A DNA stretch of 64,000 nucleotides from Wenyingzhuangia gilva (GCF_030519655.1 NZ_JAUMIT010000007.1:98955-162954); one strand, 5' to 3'; positions 27,256 to 35,326 are shown, counted from the first letter of the stretch. Numbers and translations are program-made. Notes: generated from the letters alone by a model not told the origin.

Positions 27256-27284
27256 CAAAACTACGTAATGTAAATAATAAACAA
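27256..27284 (-). promoter_or_regulatory. Promoter of the lysR gene giving a near-leaderless mRNA
   Basis: On the minus strand TTG (27284-27282), 18 bp, then TAGTTTTG (27263-27256) matches the flavobacterial TTG-N(17-23)-TAnnTTTG promoter. Only five bases separate the -7 box from the ATG, so transcription should start at or next to the start codon. This supports the 27250 start. Confidence 0.5.
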
Positions 27285-27358
27285 ACAATTTTCAATTAAT
27301 TTCAATCCTCCATGATTTTTTTTCAATCTATAACAAAAATTAGAATCATCATCCTTTC

Positions 27359-27366
27359 TAATTTTG
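27359..27366 (+). promoter_or_regulatory. Candidate -7 box of the HPP gene (TAATTTTG)
   Basis: Exact TAnnTTTG match 43 bp upstream of the HPP start, in the divergent lysR-HPP intergenic region. Confidence 0.35.
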
Positions 27367-27409
27367 CGAAGTCTAAAAATTAAGCAACCTCCCATTCCTT
27401 TATTTTAGT

Positions 27410-28003
27410 ATGAACAAACATAAATTTAAAAGAACCCTAAGGGTATCTAAGTACATTATATACAAAGAAACATTAGTAGATTATAAAGAACATTTTTGGT
27501 CGTTTATTGGGGCTTTTGTTGGTATAGGTTTGATTGCCTATATACAATCTAAATTCTTAATAGATCAAGAAAACATGTTATTAATAGGATCCTTTGGAGC
27601 TTCTAGCGTGTTGATTTATGGAGAAATTCAAAGTCCCCTAGCCCAACCTAGAAATTTAATTGGTGGTCATGTAATTTCAGCTTTTATTGGCGTGACCATG
27701 TTTAAATTATTTCCTGACATGATGTGGTTTACTGCATCATTAGCAGTTGCCTTGTCTATTGTATTGATGCAATTTACCAAAACCATGCATCCACCTGGAG
27801 GAGCAACTGCATTAATAGCCGTAATAGGAACGGAAAAAGTAAAGGCTTTGGGTTATTTATATGTACTTGCTCCTGTCTTTACCGGAGTCATGATATTATT
27901 ACTAGTGGCTTTAATATTTAATAACATCACCCCACACAGATGCTATCCATCTAAAAAAATGACGAAGCGAAAGCTTTTAAAAAAACTATCTAAATCATAT
28001 TAA
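27410..28003 (+). CDS. HPP family membrane protein
   Basis: Integral membrane protein of 197 aa with about five TM helices and the family-naming motif TMHPPGGATALIAVIG, preceded by GSFGASSVLIYGEIQSPLAQPRN. HPP proteins include chloroplast and cyanobacterial nitrite transporters, but the substrate of bacterial members is mostly unknown. It is transcribed divergently from a LysR regulator and followed by a terminator. Confidence 0.9.
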   Translation: MNKHKFKRTLRVSKYIIYKETLVDYKEHFWSFIGAFVGIGLIAYIQSKFLIDQENMLLIGSFGASSVLIYGEIQSPLAQPRNLIGGHVISAFIGVTMFKLFPDMMWFTASLAVALSIVLMQFTKTMHPPGGATALIAVIGTEKVKALGYLYVLAPVFTGVMILLLVALIFNNITPHRCYPSKKMTKRKLLKKLSKSY

Positions 28004-28015
28004 AGAGATACAACC

Positions 28016-28068
28016 GTGTAATAATTACACACTCACACTATTCTTTTACACACTTTATACACAAGTGT
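28016..28068 (+). promoter_or_regulatory. Putative enhancer (UAS) for the sigma-54 promoter: two dyads
   Basis: Two inverted repeats share GTGT/ACAC half-sites: GTGTAAT-A-ATTACAC at 28016-28030 (perfect) and ACACTT-N7-AAGTGT at 28050-28068 (perfect arms). The octamer TTACACAC also recurs at 28025 and 28046, 21 bp (two helical turns) apart. They lie about 85-135 bp upstream of the sigma-54-like -24 element, the usual place for an NtrC-type activator. Confidence 0.45.
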
Positions 28069-28089
28069 TTTTTTAATAAAAACTCACTC

Positions 28090-28130
28090 AAAAACCACAA
28101 ACCTTTGAATTACAAAGGTTTGTGGTTTTT
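28090..28130 (+). terminator. Intrinsic terminator after the HPP gene
   Basis: A long perfect stem (AAAAACCACAAACCTTTG and its complement) with a 5-base loop ending in a T-run. It separates the HPP gene from the downstream triplet operon. Confidence 0.88.
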
Positions 28131-28150
28131 CAATACTATTACTTTACTTA

Positions 28151-28167
28151 TTGGCATATTTCTTCCT
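28151..28167 (+). promoter_or_regulatory. Sigma-54-like (-24/-12) promoter of the triplet operon
   Basis: TTGGCATATTTCTTCCT fits the sigma-54 pattern TGGCAYR-N4-TTGCW, with correct GG to C spacing and one mismatch (C for G in the -12 GC). The predicted start is near 28178 and the first gene starts at 28215. No similar site precedes copies two and three, so the three genes probably form one transcript. A sigma-54 response regulator gene lies directly downstream of the triplet. Confidence 0.55.
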
Positions 28168-28214
28168 TTATACCTAGTGTAAATAATTAATAACAAATCA
28201 AAAAAATATTAATC

Positions 28215-28523
28215 ATGAAGAAAATCATCTTATCAATCGCAATTTTAGCAAGTGGAGTATCAACCTATGCAATGGTAAATAACATTACCCCTGCAACGTC
28301 TATTAACATCGTAATGAACGATGAATTTACAGAAGTAGCTGTAGACAAATTACCCGAAGCTGTAACGAATGCTGTAAAAACAGATTTTGAAACAGCAACT
28401 ATTAGTAAAGCATATGTAAACACTAGCGGACAATACAAATTAGAACTGAGTATTGACGGTGCTTCTAGTACTGTTTATGTAGACAAAGATGGAAACTGGA
28501 TAAAAGTAAGTGACATCAAGTAA
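28215..28523 (+). CDS. Secreted PepSY-like small protein, copy 1 of 3
   Basis: Exported 102-aa protein. The signal peptide (MKKIILSIAILASGVSTYA) is followed by a single alpha/beta domain: VDKLPEAVTNAVKTDFETAT (helix), then strands SKAYVNTSGQYKLELSIDG and TVYVDKDGNWIK. This is the pattern of PepSY-like/DUF2874 periplasmic proteins, which may inhibit or modulate envelope enzymes or sense periplasmic conditions. It is the first of three tandem paralogues, downstream of a sigma-54-like promoter. Function unknown. Confidence 0.85.
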   Translation: MKKIILSIAILASGVSTYAMVNNITPATSINIVMNDEFTEVAVDKLPEAVTNAVKTDFETATISKAYVNTSGQYKLELSIDGASSTVYVDKDGNWIKVSDIK

Positions 28524-28571
28524 TTCATAATTCAAAAAACAAATATTAACAATCATAAAAATAAATATATC

Positions 28572-28880
28572 ATGAAAAAAGTAATCTTATCAATCGCAAT
28601 TTTAGCAAGTGGAATATCAACCTATGCAATGGCTAATAACGTTGCCCCTACGACATCAATTAGTATCGTAATGAACGATGAGTTTACAGAAATAGCTGTA
28701 GACAAATTACCAGAAACAGTAAGCAATGCTGTTAAAAAAGCTTACGCAACAGCAACCATTGACAAAGCTTATGTAAACGCAAGCGAGCAGTACAAATTAG
28801 AGCTTACTGTTGAGGGTGCAGCAAAAACTGTATATGTTGACAAAGAAGGAAACTTAATTAACTTAAGTACTGCTGAGTAA
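28572..28880 (+). CDS. Secreted PepSY-like small protein, copy 2 of 3
   Basis: Same length and layout as copies 1 and 3. The signal peptide and the core IVMNDEFTEIAVDKLPE are nearly unchanged, but this copy is the most divergent at the helix end and C-terminus (AVKKAYATATIDKAYVNASE, TVYVDKEGNLINLSTAE). It lies 48 bp after copy 1 with no promoter or terminator visible between them. Function unknown. Confidence 0.85.
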   Translation: MKKVILSIAILASGISTYAMANNVAPTTSISIVMNDEFTEIAVDKLPETVSNAVKKAYATATIDKAYVNASEQYKLELTVEGAAKTVYVDKEGNLINLSTAE

Positions 28881-28945
28881 TTTTTTAGCATTCAGCTTTG
28901 AAAAAGAAAAAGAAGTATAATTTTTAATCATAAAATAAATATATC

Positions 28946-29254
28946 ATGAAAAAGATCATCTTATCAATCGCAATTTTAGCAAGTGGAGTATCAACTTATG
29001 CAATAGCAAACAATGTTACCCCTGCAACATCAATTAACATCGTAATGAACGATGAGTTTACAGAGATAGCTGTAGAAAAATTACCAGAAGCTGTAACGAA
29101 TGCAGTAAAAAAAGATTTTGCTACCGCAACCATTGATAAAGCATATGTAAATTCAAGTGGACAATACAAATTAGAATTGACTGTTGATGATGCTTCTAAC
29201 ACTGTTTATGCAGATAAAGACGGTAACTGGTTAGAAGAAAGTGCTGTTAAATAA
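28946..29254 (+). CDS. Secreted PepSY-like small protein, copy 3 of 3
   Basis: Third paralogue of 102 aa, closest to copy 1 in the mature part (KLPEAVTNAVKKDFATATID, DDASNTVYADKDGNWLEES). It is followed by a strong terminator, so the triplet is its own transcription unit ahead of the response-regulator gene. The DNA just before each start is also similar (ATAAATATATCATGAAAAA before copies 2 and 3), which points to recent tandem duplication of the gene with its 5' flank. Confidence 0.85.
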   Translation: MKKIILSIAILASGVSTYAIANNVTPATSINIVMNDEFTEIAVEKLPEAVTNAVKKDFATATIDKAYVNSSGQYKLELTVDDASNTVYADKDGNWLEESAVK

Positions 29255-29294
29255 CAAGCATATATAAATTATAGCGTAAAACCTATAATTCACT

Positions 29295-29328
29295 TAAAAG
29301 GACGTTTTTAAATAAAAACGTCCTTTTT
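29295..29328 (+). terminator. Intrinsic terminator of the triplet operon
   Basis: Stem AAAAGGACGTTTTTA / TAAAAACGTCCTTTT with a 2-3 base loop and trailing T-run, 40 bp after copy 3. Confidence 0.9.
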
Positions 29329-29361
29329 ATTTTTTAAACACATTAAGTCGAGATATCTTAA

Positions 29362-29369
29362 TATTTTTG
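29362..29369 (+). promoter_or_regulatory. Candidate -7 box of the response-regulator gene (TATTTTTG)
   Basis: Exact TAnnTTTG match 19 bp upstream of the start codon at 29389, downstream of the triplet terminator. The regulator is thus likely expressed from a housekeeping promoter separate from the triplet. Confidence 0.4.
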
Positions 29370-29388
29370 TATAACCAAGCACTACCAT

Positions 29389-30717
29389 ATGAAACAAATA
29401 CTACTAATAGAGGATGATGTTACTTTTTCTAACATGTTAAAGAAATTTATGGAACGTCATGCATACATAGTTGATGTAAGTTATAATATTTCGGGAGCTA
29501 ACAATTTGTTAAAAAAGAACAATTACGATTTAATTTTTACTGATTTACGTCTTCCTGATGGTGATGGAATTTCTTTATTAAAACAAATTAAGGAGGAGAA
29601 AAATTTAACTCCTGTTGTCTTAATGACTAGCTATGCAGAAGTTTCTACTGCTGTACAAGCAATGAAACAAGGTGCTTTTGATTATATTTCTAAACCTTTT
29701 AATCCTAATGAAGTTTTAGAGGTTATTAGTAATGCTTTAGAAAATAAAGAAGTGGTATCAAAACAAACATCAACTCCTAAAAAAACAAATGAAAAGAATG
29801 ATTTTGTTACTGGAATAAGTGCTGCTTCAAAAACTTTAACAGAATATATTCATTTGGTAGCTCCTACAAATATGTCTGTTTTAATTACCGGAGAAAGCGG
29901 AACAGGAAAAGAAGTAGTGGCCAAAAACATTCATTTACAAAGTTCAAGAAAAGACAAACCTTTTATTGCAGTTGATTGTGGAGCTATTCCCAAAGAAATT
30001 GCCTCTAGTGAATTCTTTGGTCATAAAAAAGGATCTTTTACTGGAGCTGTACAAGACAAAATAGGACATTTTGAAGCGGCTAATGAAGGAACTCTTTTTT
30101 TAGATGAAGTAGGAAACTTGTCTTATGAAAATCAAATTCAGTTATTAAGAGCTTTACAAGAAAGAAAAATTAAACCTATTGGAAGCAGTACAGAAATAAA
30201 TGTAGATATCCGTTTGGTTACTGCCACCAATGAAAACTTATTAGAAGTAGTAGAAAAAGGAACTTTTAGAGAAGACTTATACCATCGATTAAATGAATTT
30301 TCTATTGAAGTCCCAAGATTAAAAGATAGAAATGATGATTTAATTCTATATGCTGATTTCTTTTTAAACAAAGCCAACAAGCAACTAAACAAATCTGTTA
30401 TTGGTTTTTCTAAAGAAGTATTAACACTTTTTCAGAATTATGATTGGCCAGGAAACCTTAGAGAGTTATCAAACATAATTAAAAGAGCTACATTACTAAC
30501 TCCAGGGGAATTAATTGAGGCAAATGCTTTGCCTGATAAGTTTTTTAAAACCGTTAAAACTACAGCTTTTACTGAAAACTTTTCTACTCACGACAATGAA
30601 AAAGAATTGATTTTAAGTGCTTTAGAAAAAACAGACAACAACAAAACCCAAGCTGCAAAATTATTAAGCATTACCAGAAAAACGCTTTATAATAAAATGA
30701 AATATTATAATATTTAG
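29389..30717 (+). CDS. Sigma-54-dependent response regulator (NtrC family)
   Basis: Full-length activator of 442 aa. The receiver has phospho-acceptor Asp52 (LIFTDLRLP). The AAA+ domain has Walker A GESGTGKEVVA, the sigma-54 contact loop as GSFTGA, and Walker B TLFLDEVGNL. A C-terminal Fis-type helix-turn-helix (NKTQAAKLLSITRKTLYNKM) is present, unlike in the regulator at 3763. It faces the hybrid kinase gene tail to tail; the two stop codons overlap by 4 bp. The triplet of secreted proteins with a sigma-54-like promoter directly upstream is the obvious candidate target. Confidence 0.95.
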   Translation: MKQILLIEDDVTFSNMLKKFMERHAYIVDVSYNISGANNLLKKNNYDLIFTDLRLPDGDGISLLKQIKEEKNLTPVVLMTSYAEVSTAVQAMKQGAFDYISKPFNPNEVLEVISNALENKEVVSKQTSTPKKTNEKNDFVTGISAASKTLTEYIHLVAPTNMSVLITGESGTGKEVVAKNIHLQSSRKDKPFIAVDCGAIPKEIASSEFFGHKKGSFTGAVQDKIGHFEAANEGTLFLDEVGNLSYENQIQLLRALQERKIKPIGSSTEINVDIRLVTATNENLLEVVEKGTFREDLYHRLNEFSIEVPRLKDRNDDLILYADFFLNKANKQLNKSVIGFSKEVLTLFQNYDWPGNLRELSNIIKRATLLTPGELIEANALPDKFFKTVKTTAFTENFSTHDNEKELILSALEKTDNNKTQAAKLLSITRKTLYNKMKYYNI

Positions 30718-33176
30718 CTTAAATAATTTTTTAAAGAATTAATAAACCTATTCAACTCTTTTTCAAAAGCAATAAATATTTCTTGATCTATAGATTCTGC
30801 TGTTTCTAGCATTTCTAAAAACGGAATTATAAATGGCACTTCTAATTGTTTAAACATGGTGAGCATTTTATGACTCAGCTCGTTTACTTCTTTAAAATCC
30901 TTCTCTTCTATGGCCTTTTTAAGTAACTTTTTATTGTTTTTAGTATCTTCTAAAAAAACAGATAAGGTCTGCTGAATAGCTTCTTCATCATTATTTAAAA
31001 ATACACGTAAAGTTTCAAGACTAAAATCATTAGAGTTTTTTAAAAGATTAACTTTAGTTTTCTGCTCTTTTAGAAAACTTTTTGACTTAAAATACTTCAA
31101 CAAAACTGTTTCTAATTGATTGATGCTAAAAGGTTTTATCAATACTTCTGAAAAACCGTTTTCTAAATAATCTTTTACAGACAATTTAGATCTCCCTGTC
31201 ATGGCCACAATAGGCTGATTTTTATACTGAGTGTGATTTTTAAGTACCTCCATAAAGTGAATCCCATTCATTTTAGGAAGCTGGATATCTGTAAGTACCA
31301 TATCAAAAGAAATATGTTCAATTGCATTTAAAGCTTTTTGAGCATTTTCAAATACATACAATTCAACACCATATTGTTTAAACAAATCTTTCAATAATTG
31401 TTGCATCGATACATCATCTTCTACCACAAGAACTTTTATATCAAAATTTATTTGTGATATCATAGGTGGGTTGTTTTTTACAGTTTCGTTAGACAAAACC
31501 ACGGGGACAGAAAAAACAAAAGTACTCCCTACTCCAAGCTCACTTGTGAGAACCAAATTTCCTCCCAACAATTCTGAAAGTTTTTTTGAAATCGTTAATC
31601 CCAATCCAAATCCATCATGATAATGATTGTTGGCACTTTCAACCTGAGTAAAGGGTTTAAAAATATCTTGCTGTTGTTGCTTATCAATTCCAATACCTGT
31701 ATCGCTTACAGACAAGTGTAACATCTTTTTGTCTTTATCAAAAACACTTTTAAGTGTAATGGTTCCTTGTTCTGTGAATTTACAAGCATTCGCTACCAAA
31801 TTATATAAAACTTGCTTAATTCTAAAAGGATCGCTAATCACAAGATGATCTAATTTTTCATCAAACATTATCACGAAACGAATGGGTTTGTCTTGAATTA
31901 AACTTTCGGAATGATTGGTAATTTCATTCATCAAATTTTCTAAATCAAAAGGAACAGAGGTAATAGAAATTTTATTGTTTTCGATATTTGAAAATTCCAA
32001 AAGATCATTCACCAGTCGTTGCATATAAGTTGATGCGTTGTAAATATGACCTAAATAATTGGTTTCTTTGGTGTTTTTTATCTCCTTTAAAAGCAACTCA
32101 CTGTAACCAGAAATAGTGCTTAATGGAGTACGCAAATCATGACTTACCATAGAAACAATTTGAGACCTACTTTTTAAAAGTGCAGAGCTAGTTTTGTTGG
32201 CTTCTTCTAGTTTTTTTCTATAGCGTTCGTTTTTCCAAAAGTCATTTAAAAAAATGATAGAAAAAATTAAAATTACCACAAAACTAAATCCAACAGCGAA
32301 CAAAATAATACGTTTACTTTTGTTTAAAGAGTTTTCCCTTTCTTGATTAATAGTTTGGGTACTTTTAATAATATCTCTTTCTAAAGTTTGCAGTAACTGA
32401 CGTAACTTTTTAGAAATAAGAATGTCTTTTTCAATCAAATCACGTTCTTTTCTTTCTATAGATTTTCGCTTATTTTCAAGATCTTTTTGGGCTTCACTTA
32501 AAATATTTCTAGATATAACCAACAAAGAATCTATTTGATCTTTATTGATTTTGGTCACATCCTTTTCATCAGGATTTAACTTGTTTAACATTTTAACATA
32601 ATCTTTTAAATAAAGATTAGAAGGCGTTTTTTTATCGTAAAAATCAATGTTTTCTATAAAGTCTGTGATAAATATTTTATCAAAATTAGCAGCTGATTGA
32701 TTCCCTAGAATAGAATCCATAGAACTCAATTTACTAATAACAGTATCAATAGATTTTTCTGAATCGTTGTTTCGTTTTAACTTTTTTACCGCTAAGATGT
32801 TTTTTAACTTATGATCTATAATGAGTTTAATACTATCTAAAATATTTTTCTGAAAATCATTATTTACAATAAAATTTAAAGAGTCTATTTTAATAGATAG
32901 CTGTTTATTCTCTTCTGTATATTGTTTAATTTTTTTTGATGAATTTAACTGAATAGCCGCTCTTGATAGGTTTTCATTTTCGTAAATACTAGCAATTAAA
33001 CTCCCTACTTTTATAATTTTAGTCCTATCAGAAATATCTTGCTTTTGAATTTTGGTAAAATTATCAATCTCCGAAATAATTAAAACACCAGCAATGGTTG
33101 CCAAAACACCAAGAATTATATAACCCGATAAAATTTTAAATGTAATACTGTGCTTTGGTGATTTCATACAATGCAA
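30714..33176 (-). CDS. Hybrid sensor histidine kinase with receiver and HPt domains
   Basis: Membrane phosphorelay kinase of 820 aa (the ATG at 33167 is an equally good start). TM1 is about 14-36 and TM2 about 290-311, enclosing a mostly helical periplasmic sensor of about 250 aa with no known ligand domain. HisKA has His346 (VSHDLRTPLST). The HATPase has N462/N464-type NACKF, DTGIGI and GFGLGL. The receiver has Asp630 (VLTDIQLPKMNG), and the C-terminal HPt domain has His769 (NELSHKML). With the HPt as last domain, the phosphate can pass to the response regulator encoded convergently. Confidence 0.95.
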   Translation of the reverse strand: MHCMKSPKHSITFKILSGYIILGVLATIAGVLIISEIDNFTKIQKQDISDRTKIIKVGSLIASIYENENLSRAAIQLNSSKKIKQYTEENKQLSIKIDSLNFIVNNDFQKNILDSIKLIIDHKLKNILAVKKLKRNNDSEKSIDTVISKLSSMDSILGNQSAANFDKIFITDFIENIDFYDKKTPSNLYLKDYVKMLNKLNPDEKDVTKINKDQIDSLLVISRNILSEAQKDLENKRKSIERKERDLIEKDILISKKLRQLLQTLERDIIKSTQTINQERENSLNKSKRIILFAVGFSFVVILIFSIIFLNDFWKNERYRKKLEEANKTSSALLKSRSQIVSMVSHDLRTPLSTISGYSELLLKEIKNTKETNYLGHIYNASTYMQRLVNDLLEFSNIENNKISITSVPFDLENLMNEITNHSESLIQDKPIRFVIMFDEKLDHLVISDPFRIKQVLYNLVANACKFTEQGTITLKSVFDKDKKMLHLSVSDTGIGIDKQQQQDIFKPFTQVESANNHYHDGFGLGLTISKKLSELLGGNLVLTSELGVGSTFVFSVPVVLSNETVKNNPPMISQINFDIKVLVVEDDVSMQQLLKDLFKQYGVELYVFENAQKALNAIEHISFDMVLTDIQLPKMNGIHFMEVLKNHTQYKNQPIVAMTGRSKLSVKDYLENGFSEVLIKPFSINQLETVLLKYFKSKSFLKEQKTKVNLLKNSNDFSLETLRVFLNNDEEAIQQTLSVFLEDTKNNKKLLKKAIEEKDFKEVNELSHKMLTMFKQLEVPFIIPFLEMLETAESIDQEIFIAFEKELNRFINSLKNYLS

Positions 33177-33232
33177 TAAGCTTTTAATATATAAATATAG
33201 GGACTTCTTTAATCTTAAAAAAAATGTTACTA

Positions 33233-33285
33233 CGTTAACTTTTAGAGGAAAAAATATCTTAGAAATACCGTTAACCTCAAAAGTT
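33233..33285. promoter_or_regulatory. Inverted/direct repeats in the kinase-divergent intergenic region
   Basis: CGTTAAC occurs at 33233-33239 and 33269-33275. AACTTTTAGAGG (33237-33248) and CCTCAAAAGTT (33275-33285) form an inverted repeat with one unpaired A. The spacing of about three helical turns between the CGTTAAC copies would suit a cooperative operator for the kinase gene or the 184-aa gene. It is unproven. Confidence 0.3.
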
Positions 33286-33382
33286 GTTGATCTGTGTTTT
33301 TAAACGTTTATAAAAAACAGAAGTTCAATCAATTTATATAGTTTAGCTTTTTTAAAACATCTATTTTCAGATACCCAACCTT

Positions 33383-33937
33383 ATGACATTTTACGCAAAA
33401 AAAACAATTAGCCTGTTCTTCATTATTATTTCTATAAATTTTTGTTTTGCTCAAAAGAAAATAGAAAGACCTAGGAACACAATCGCTCAAAGTTTTATAG
33501 AAAGACTACCTAATAACTTAAAAAACTTACAACTTAAAGATTTAAGAGAATCAAAAGATTCTTTAAACATAAGAGTTTGGAGATTAACGAAGGTACTTAC
33601 AATAAATTATAATAATTCTGTTTCATCAAAATATATAAAAGTAGATCCCAAAAATCCAACAGTAAAGCCCACTCCACTTTATACAGATTTAAATGCTAAA
33701 ATTCTTTTAGACTCTTTAGTGAAAAATAGAATATTAGAACTTAAGGATGATAATTATAGAGTAAGAGGTCCTGAAGCCTATGTTGTAATAATTGAAATTG
33801 CTACTAAAAACAATTATAGAGTTGTAAGTTTTTGCTCTCCAAACAAAGACAGAAGTGAAGACAATAAAAGCGTTTTAAATATTTTAGATATTATTGATAA
33901 AACCATTGAAAAAGAAGAAAAAAAATTAGACTATTAA
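33383..33937 (+). CDS. Secreted hypothetical protein (184 aa)
   Basis: The signal peptide is clear (about 1-23, ending NFCFAQ). The mature part is basic and alpha/beta, with LRESKDSLNIRVWRLTKVLT, a Pro-rich stretch (DPKNPTVKPTPLY), KILLDSLVKNRILELKDD and a Lys/Glu-rich C-terminal helix. No family recognised. It stands alone, 83 bp before the next lipoprotein gene, at the start of a patch of orphan genes with richer A/T and many ATA codons. Confidence 0.65.
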   Translation: MTFYAKKTISLFFIIISINFCFAQKKIERPRNTIAQSFIERLPNNLKNLQLKDLRESKDSLNIRVWRLTKVLTINYNNSVSSKYIKVDPKNPTVKPTPLYTDLNAKILLDSLVKNRILELKDDNYRVRGPEAYVVIIEIATKNNYRVVSFCSPNKDRSEDNKSVLNILDIIDKTIEKEEKKLDY

Positions 33938-34020
33938 AATTTATATTATCTAAAACAATAAAATAAGACAATAGTTTTTGTAGATTTCACAATTCAATAA
34001 AAGAAAAAAAATATGAAACT

Positions 34021-34779
34021 ATGAAAAAAACATTGTTATTATTCATTGCTGTGATTGGCCTATCGTGTACTAAAGAAGAATTTGATTCAATCTCTTTAAG
34101 TATTTCTCAAAAATCCTTAAACACAGAGGAAGTATACCAAATAGAAGCGGATTCTAACTCTAAGATTATTTATTCTACTGAAAACGAATATCATAGTAAA
34201 GTTACACCGTCGGGAATGGTGACAGCAAAATTTGTTGGAGAAACTAATATTTTATTAGAAAATGCAGAAGACAGTAAAACTATTAAAATTATAGTTGAGC
34301 CAAAATACAATACATATCCTGAACCAGAATTTGAGTTTGGAGATACTAAAAATGACATCATTCATAATTTTGGAGAAAATTATGAGGAAATATCTTTAGA
34401 AGATGAAGGAAATTTTACTTTATTAGGATATAATAATTATTTTAACAAAGCACCAATCATATTATTTGTCTTAGATAGTGATCAGAAAATAGCTAGTTAT
34501 GCAGTTTTAATTCATAATGAATATGTTACAGAATTAGCTGGCTTTTTAACCGAGAGATATTTGGCTTATGCTGAACAAGAAGAAACATTCTATTTTATTA
34601 ACCAATTAGATTATGAAAACGCTAGTTTGTTATTAGGCTTAGGAGTTTATAACGAAGACTATGTAATAGTTCAATATTTTGATACATCGACTCCTGACTC
34701 TATGGAAAATTACAAAACATCAAGTACCATAACCAAACCAAAGATGAAAGATTTGATGAAAAAATGGATCATCAAGTAA
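34021..34779 (+). CDS. Lipoprotein with N-terminal Ig-like (Big2-type) domain
   Basis: A 252-aa surface or periplasmic lipoprotein. Lipobox VIGLSC gives lipidated Cys16. Residues about 22-95 read like a bacterial Ig-like domain (ISLSISQKSLNTEEVYQIEA ... TPSGMVTAKFVGETNILLE). The rest is an acidic alpha/beta domain of unknown type beginning PEPEFEFGDTKNDIIHNFGE, where a 'GDT-K-D-I' element recalls SmpA-like helices. No enzymatic motif. Function unknown. Confidence 0.7.
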   Translation: MKKTLLLFIAVIGLSCTKEEFDSISLSISQKSLNTEEVYQIEADSNSKIIYSTENEYHSKVTPSGMVTAKFVGETNILLENAEDSKTIKIIVEPKYNTYPEPEFEFGDTKNDIIHNFGENYEEISLEDEGNFTLLGYNNYFNKAPIILFVLDSDQKIASYAVLIHNEYVTELAGFLTERYLAYAEQEETFYFINQLDYENASLLLGLGVYNEDYVIVQYFDTSTPDSMENYKTSSTITKPKMKDLMKKWIIK

Positions 34780-34848
34780 AAATCTAACAATGAGAAAAAT
34801 AAGTTAAAAATCTTTTCCTTTTTATAATAACTACCTTCAAGAAAAACC

Positions 34849-35290
34849 ATGGATAAAGAAAAAGACCAATCAAAGAAATCAATAATTATTTCTAGAGTTT
34901 TAGGAACTGTTGCTTTTTTAATATGCTTTTTTGTTGTCAAACAATTTTTTACACCAGACTTAGAAACTGAATTAAAAAATGCAGCCATAAAGTTAAACAA
35001 ACAAACAAACTCCAATGCAGGTAGATGAATTCACTAGATTAGATAGTGCTTCTGCAAAAGGCGTAACAAATTTCACCTACTACTACTCTCTTCTTAATCT
35101 TGAGAAATCTGAAGTAGATTTAGAATCTGTAGATGAAATTATTCGACCTGGTATAATAGAAAACGTAACCAATAGTCCAGAATTAAAAATATATAGAGAT
35201 AACAACATTACAATGGATTACAAGTACTACGATAAAAACGGAGAGTTTGTAACTCTTATTTCTGTTACTCCAGAGCTTTATAATAATTAA
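34849..35290 (+). pseudogene. Small membrane protein gene split by a one-base frameshift
   Basis: Two adjoining frames make one familiar product. Frame A (34849-35028) encodes a short cytoplasmic tail, one TM helix (about 13-33) and LETELKNAAIKLNKQTNS, then runs into a stop. Frame B (from about 35015 to 35290) continues with MQVDEFTRLDSASAKG, ITMDYKYYDKNGEFVTLISV and a stop. Removing one A in TCCAATGCAG (about 35014) joins them as NKQTNS-MQVDEFTRLD. That matches my memory of a common Bacteroidota family in which 'LN-K-x-x-P-M-x-VD-x-x-TRLD' is continuous. Either a recent mutation or a sequencing error. Function of the family is unknown. Confidence 0.72.
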
Positions 35291-35326
35291 ATTAAAGTCT
35301 TTAAAATAAACTTATTATTACAAACT

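Noticed and set aside
27251..27295. N-terminal extension of the LysR gene
   Set aside because: Would include the promoter; LysR proteins begin just before the HTH, as from 27250.
29389..30717. Frameshift or loss of function in the sigma-54 regulator because the contact loop reads GSFTGA rather than GAFTGA
   Set aside because: The same Ser variant is present in the other sigma-54 regulator of this window and is common in the family; not a defect.
34710..35015. 101-codon minus-strand frame across the frameshifted membrane gene
   Set aside because: Antisense to the split gene and to the end of the lipoprotein gene; both plus-strand products have clear signal or TM structure.
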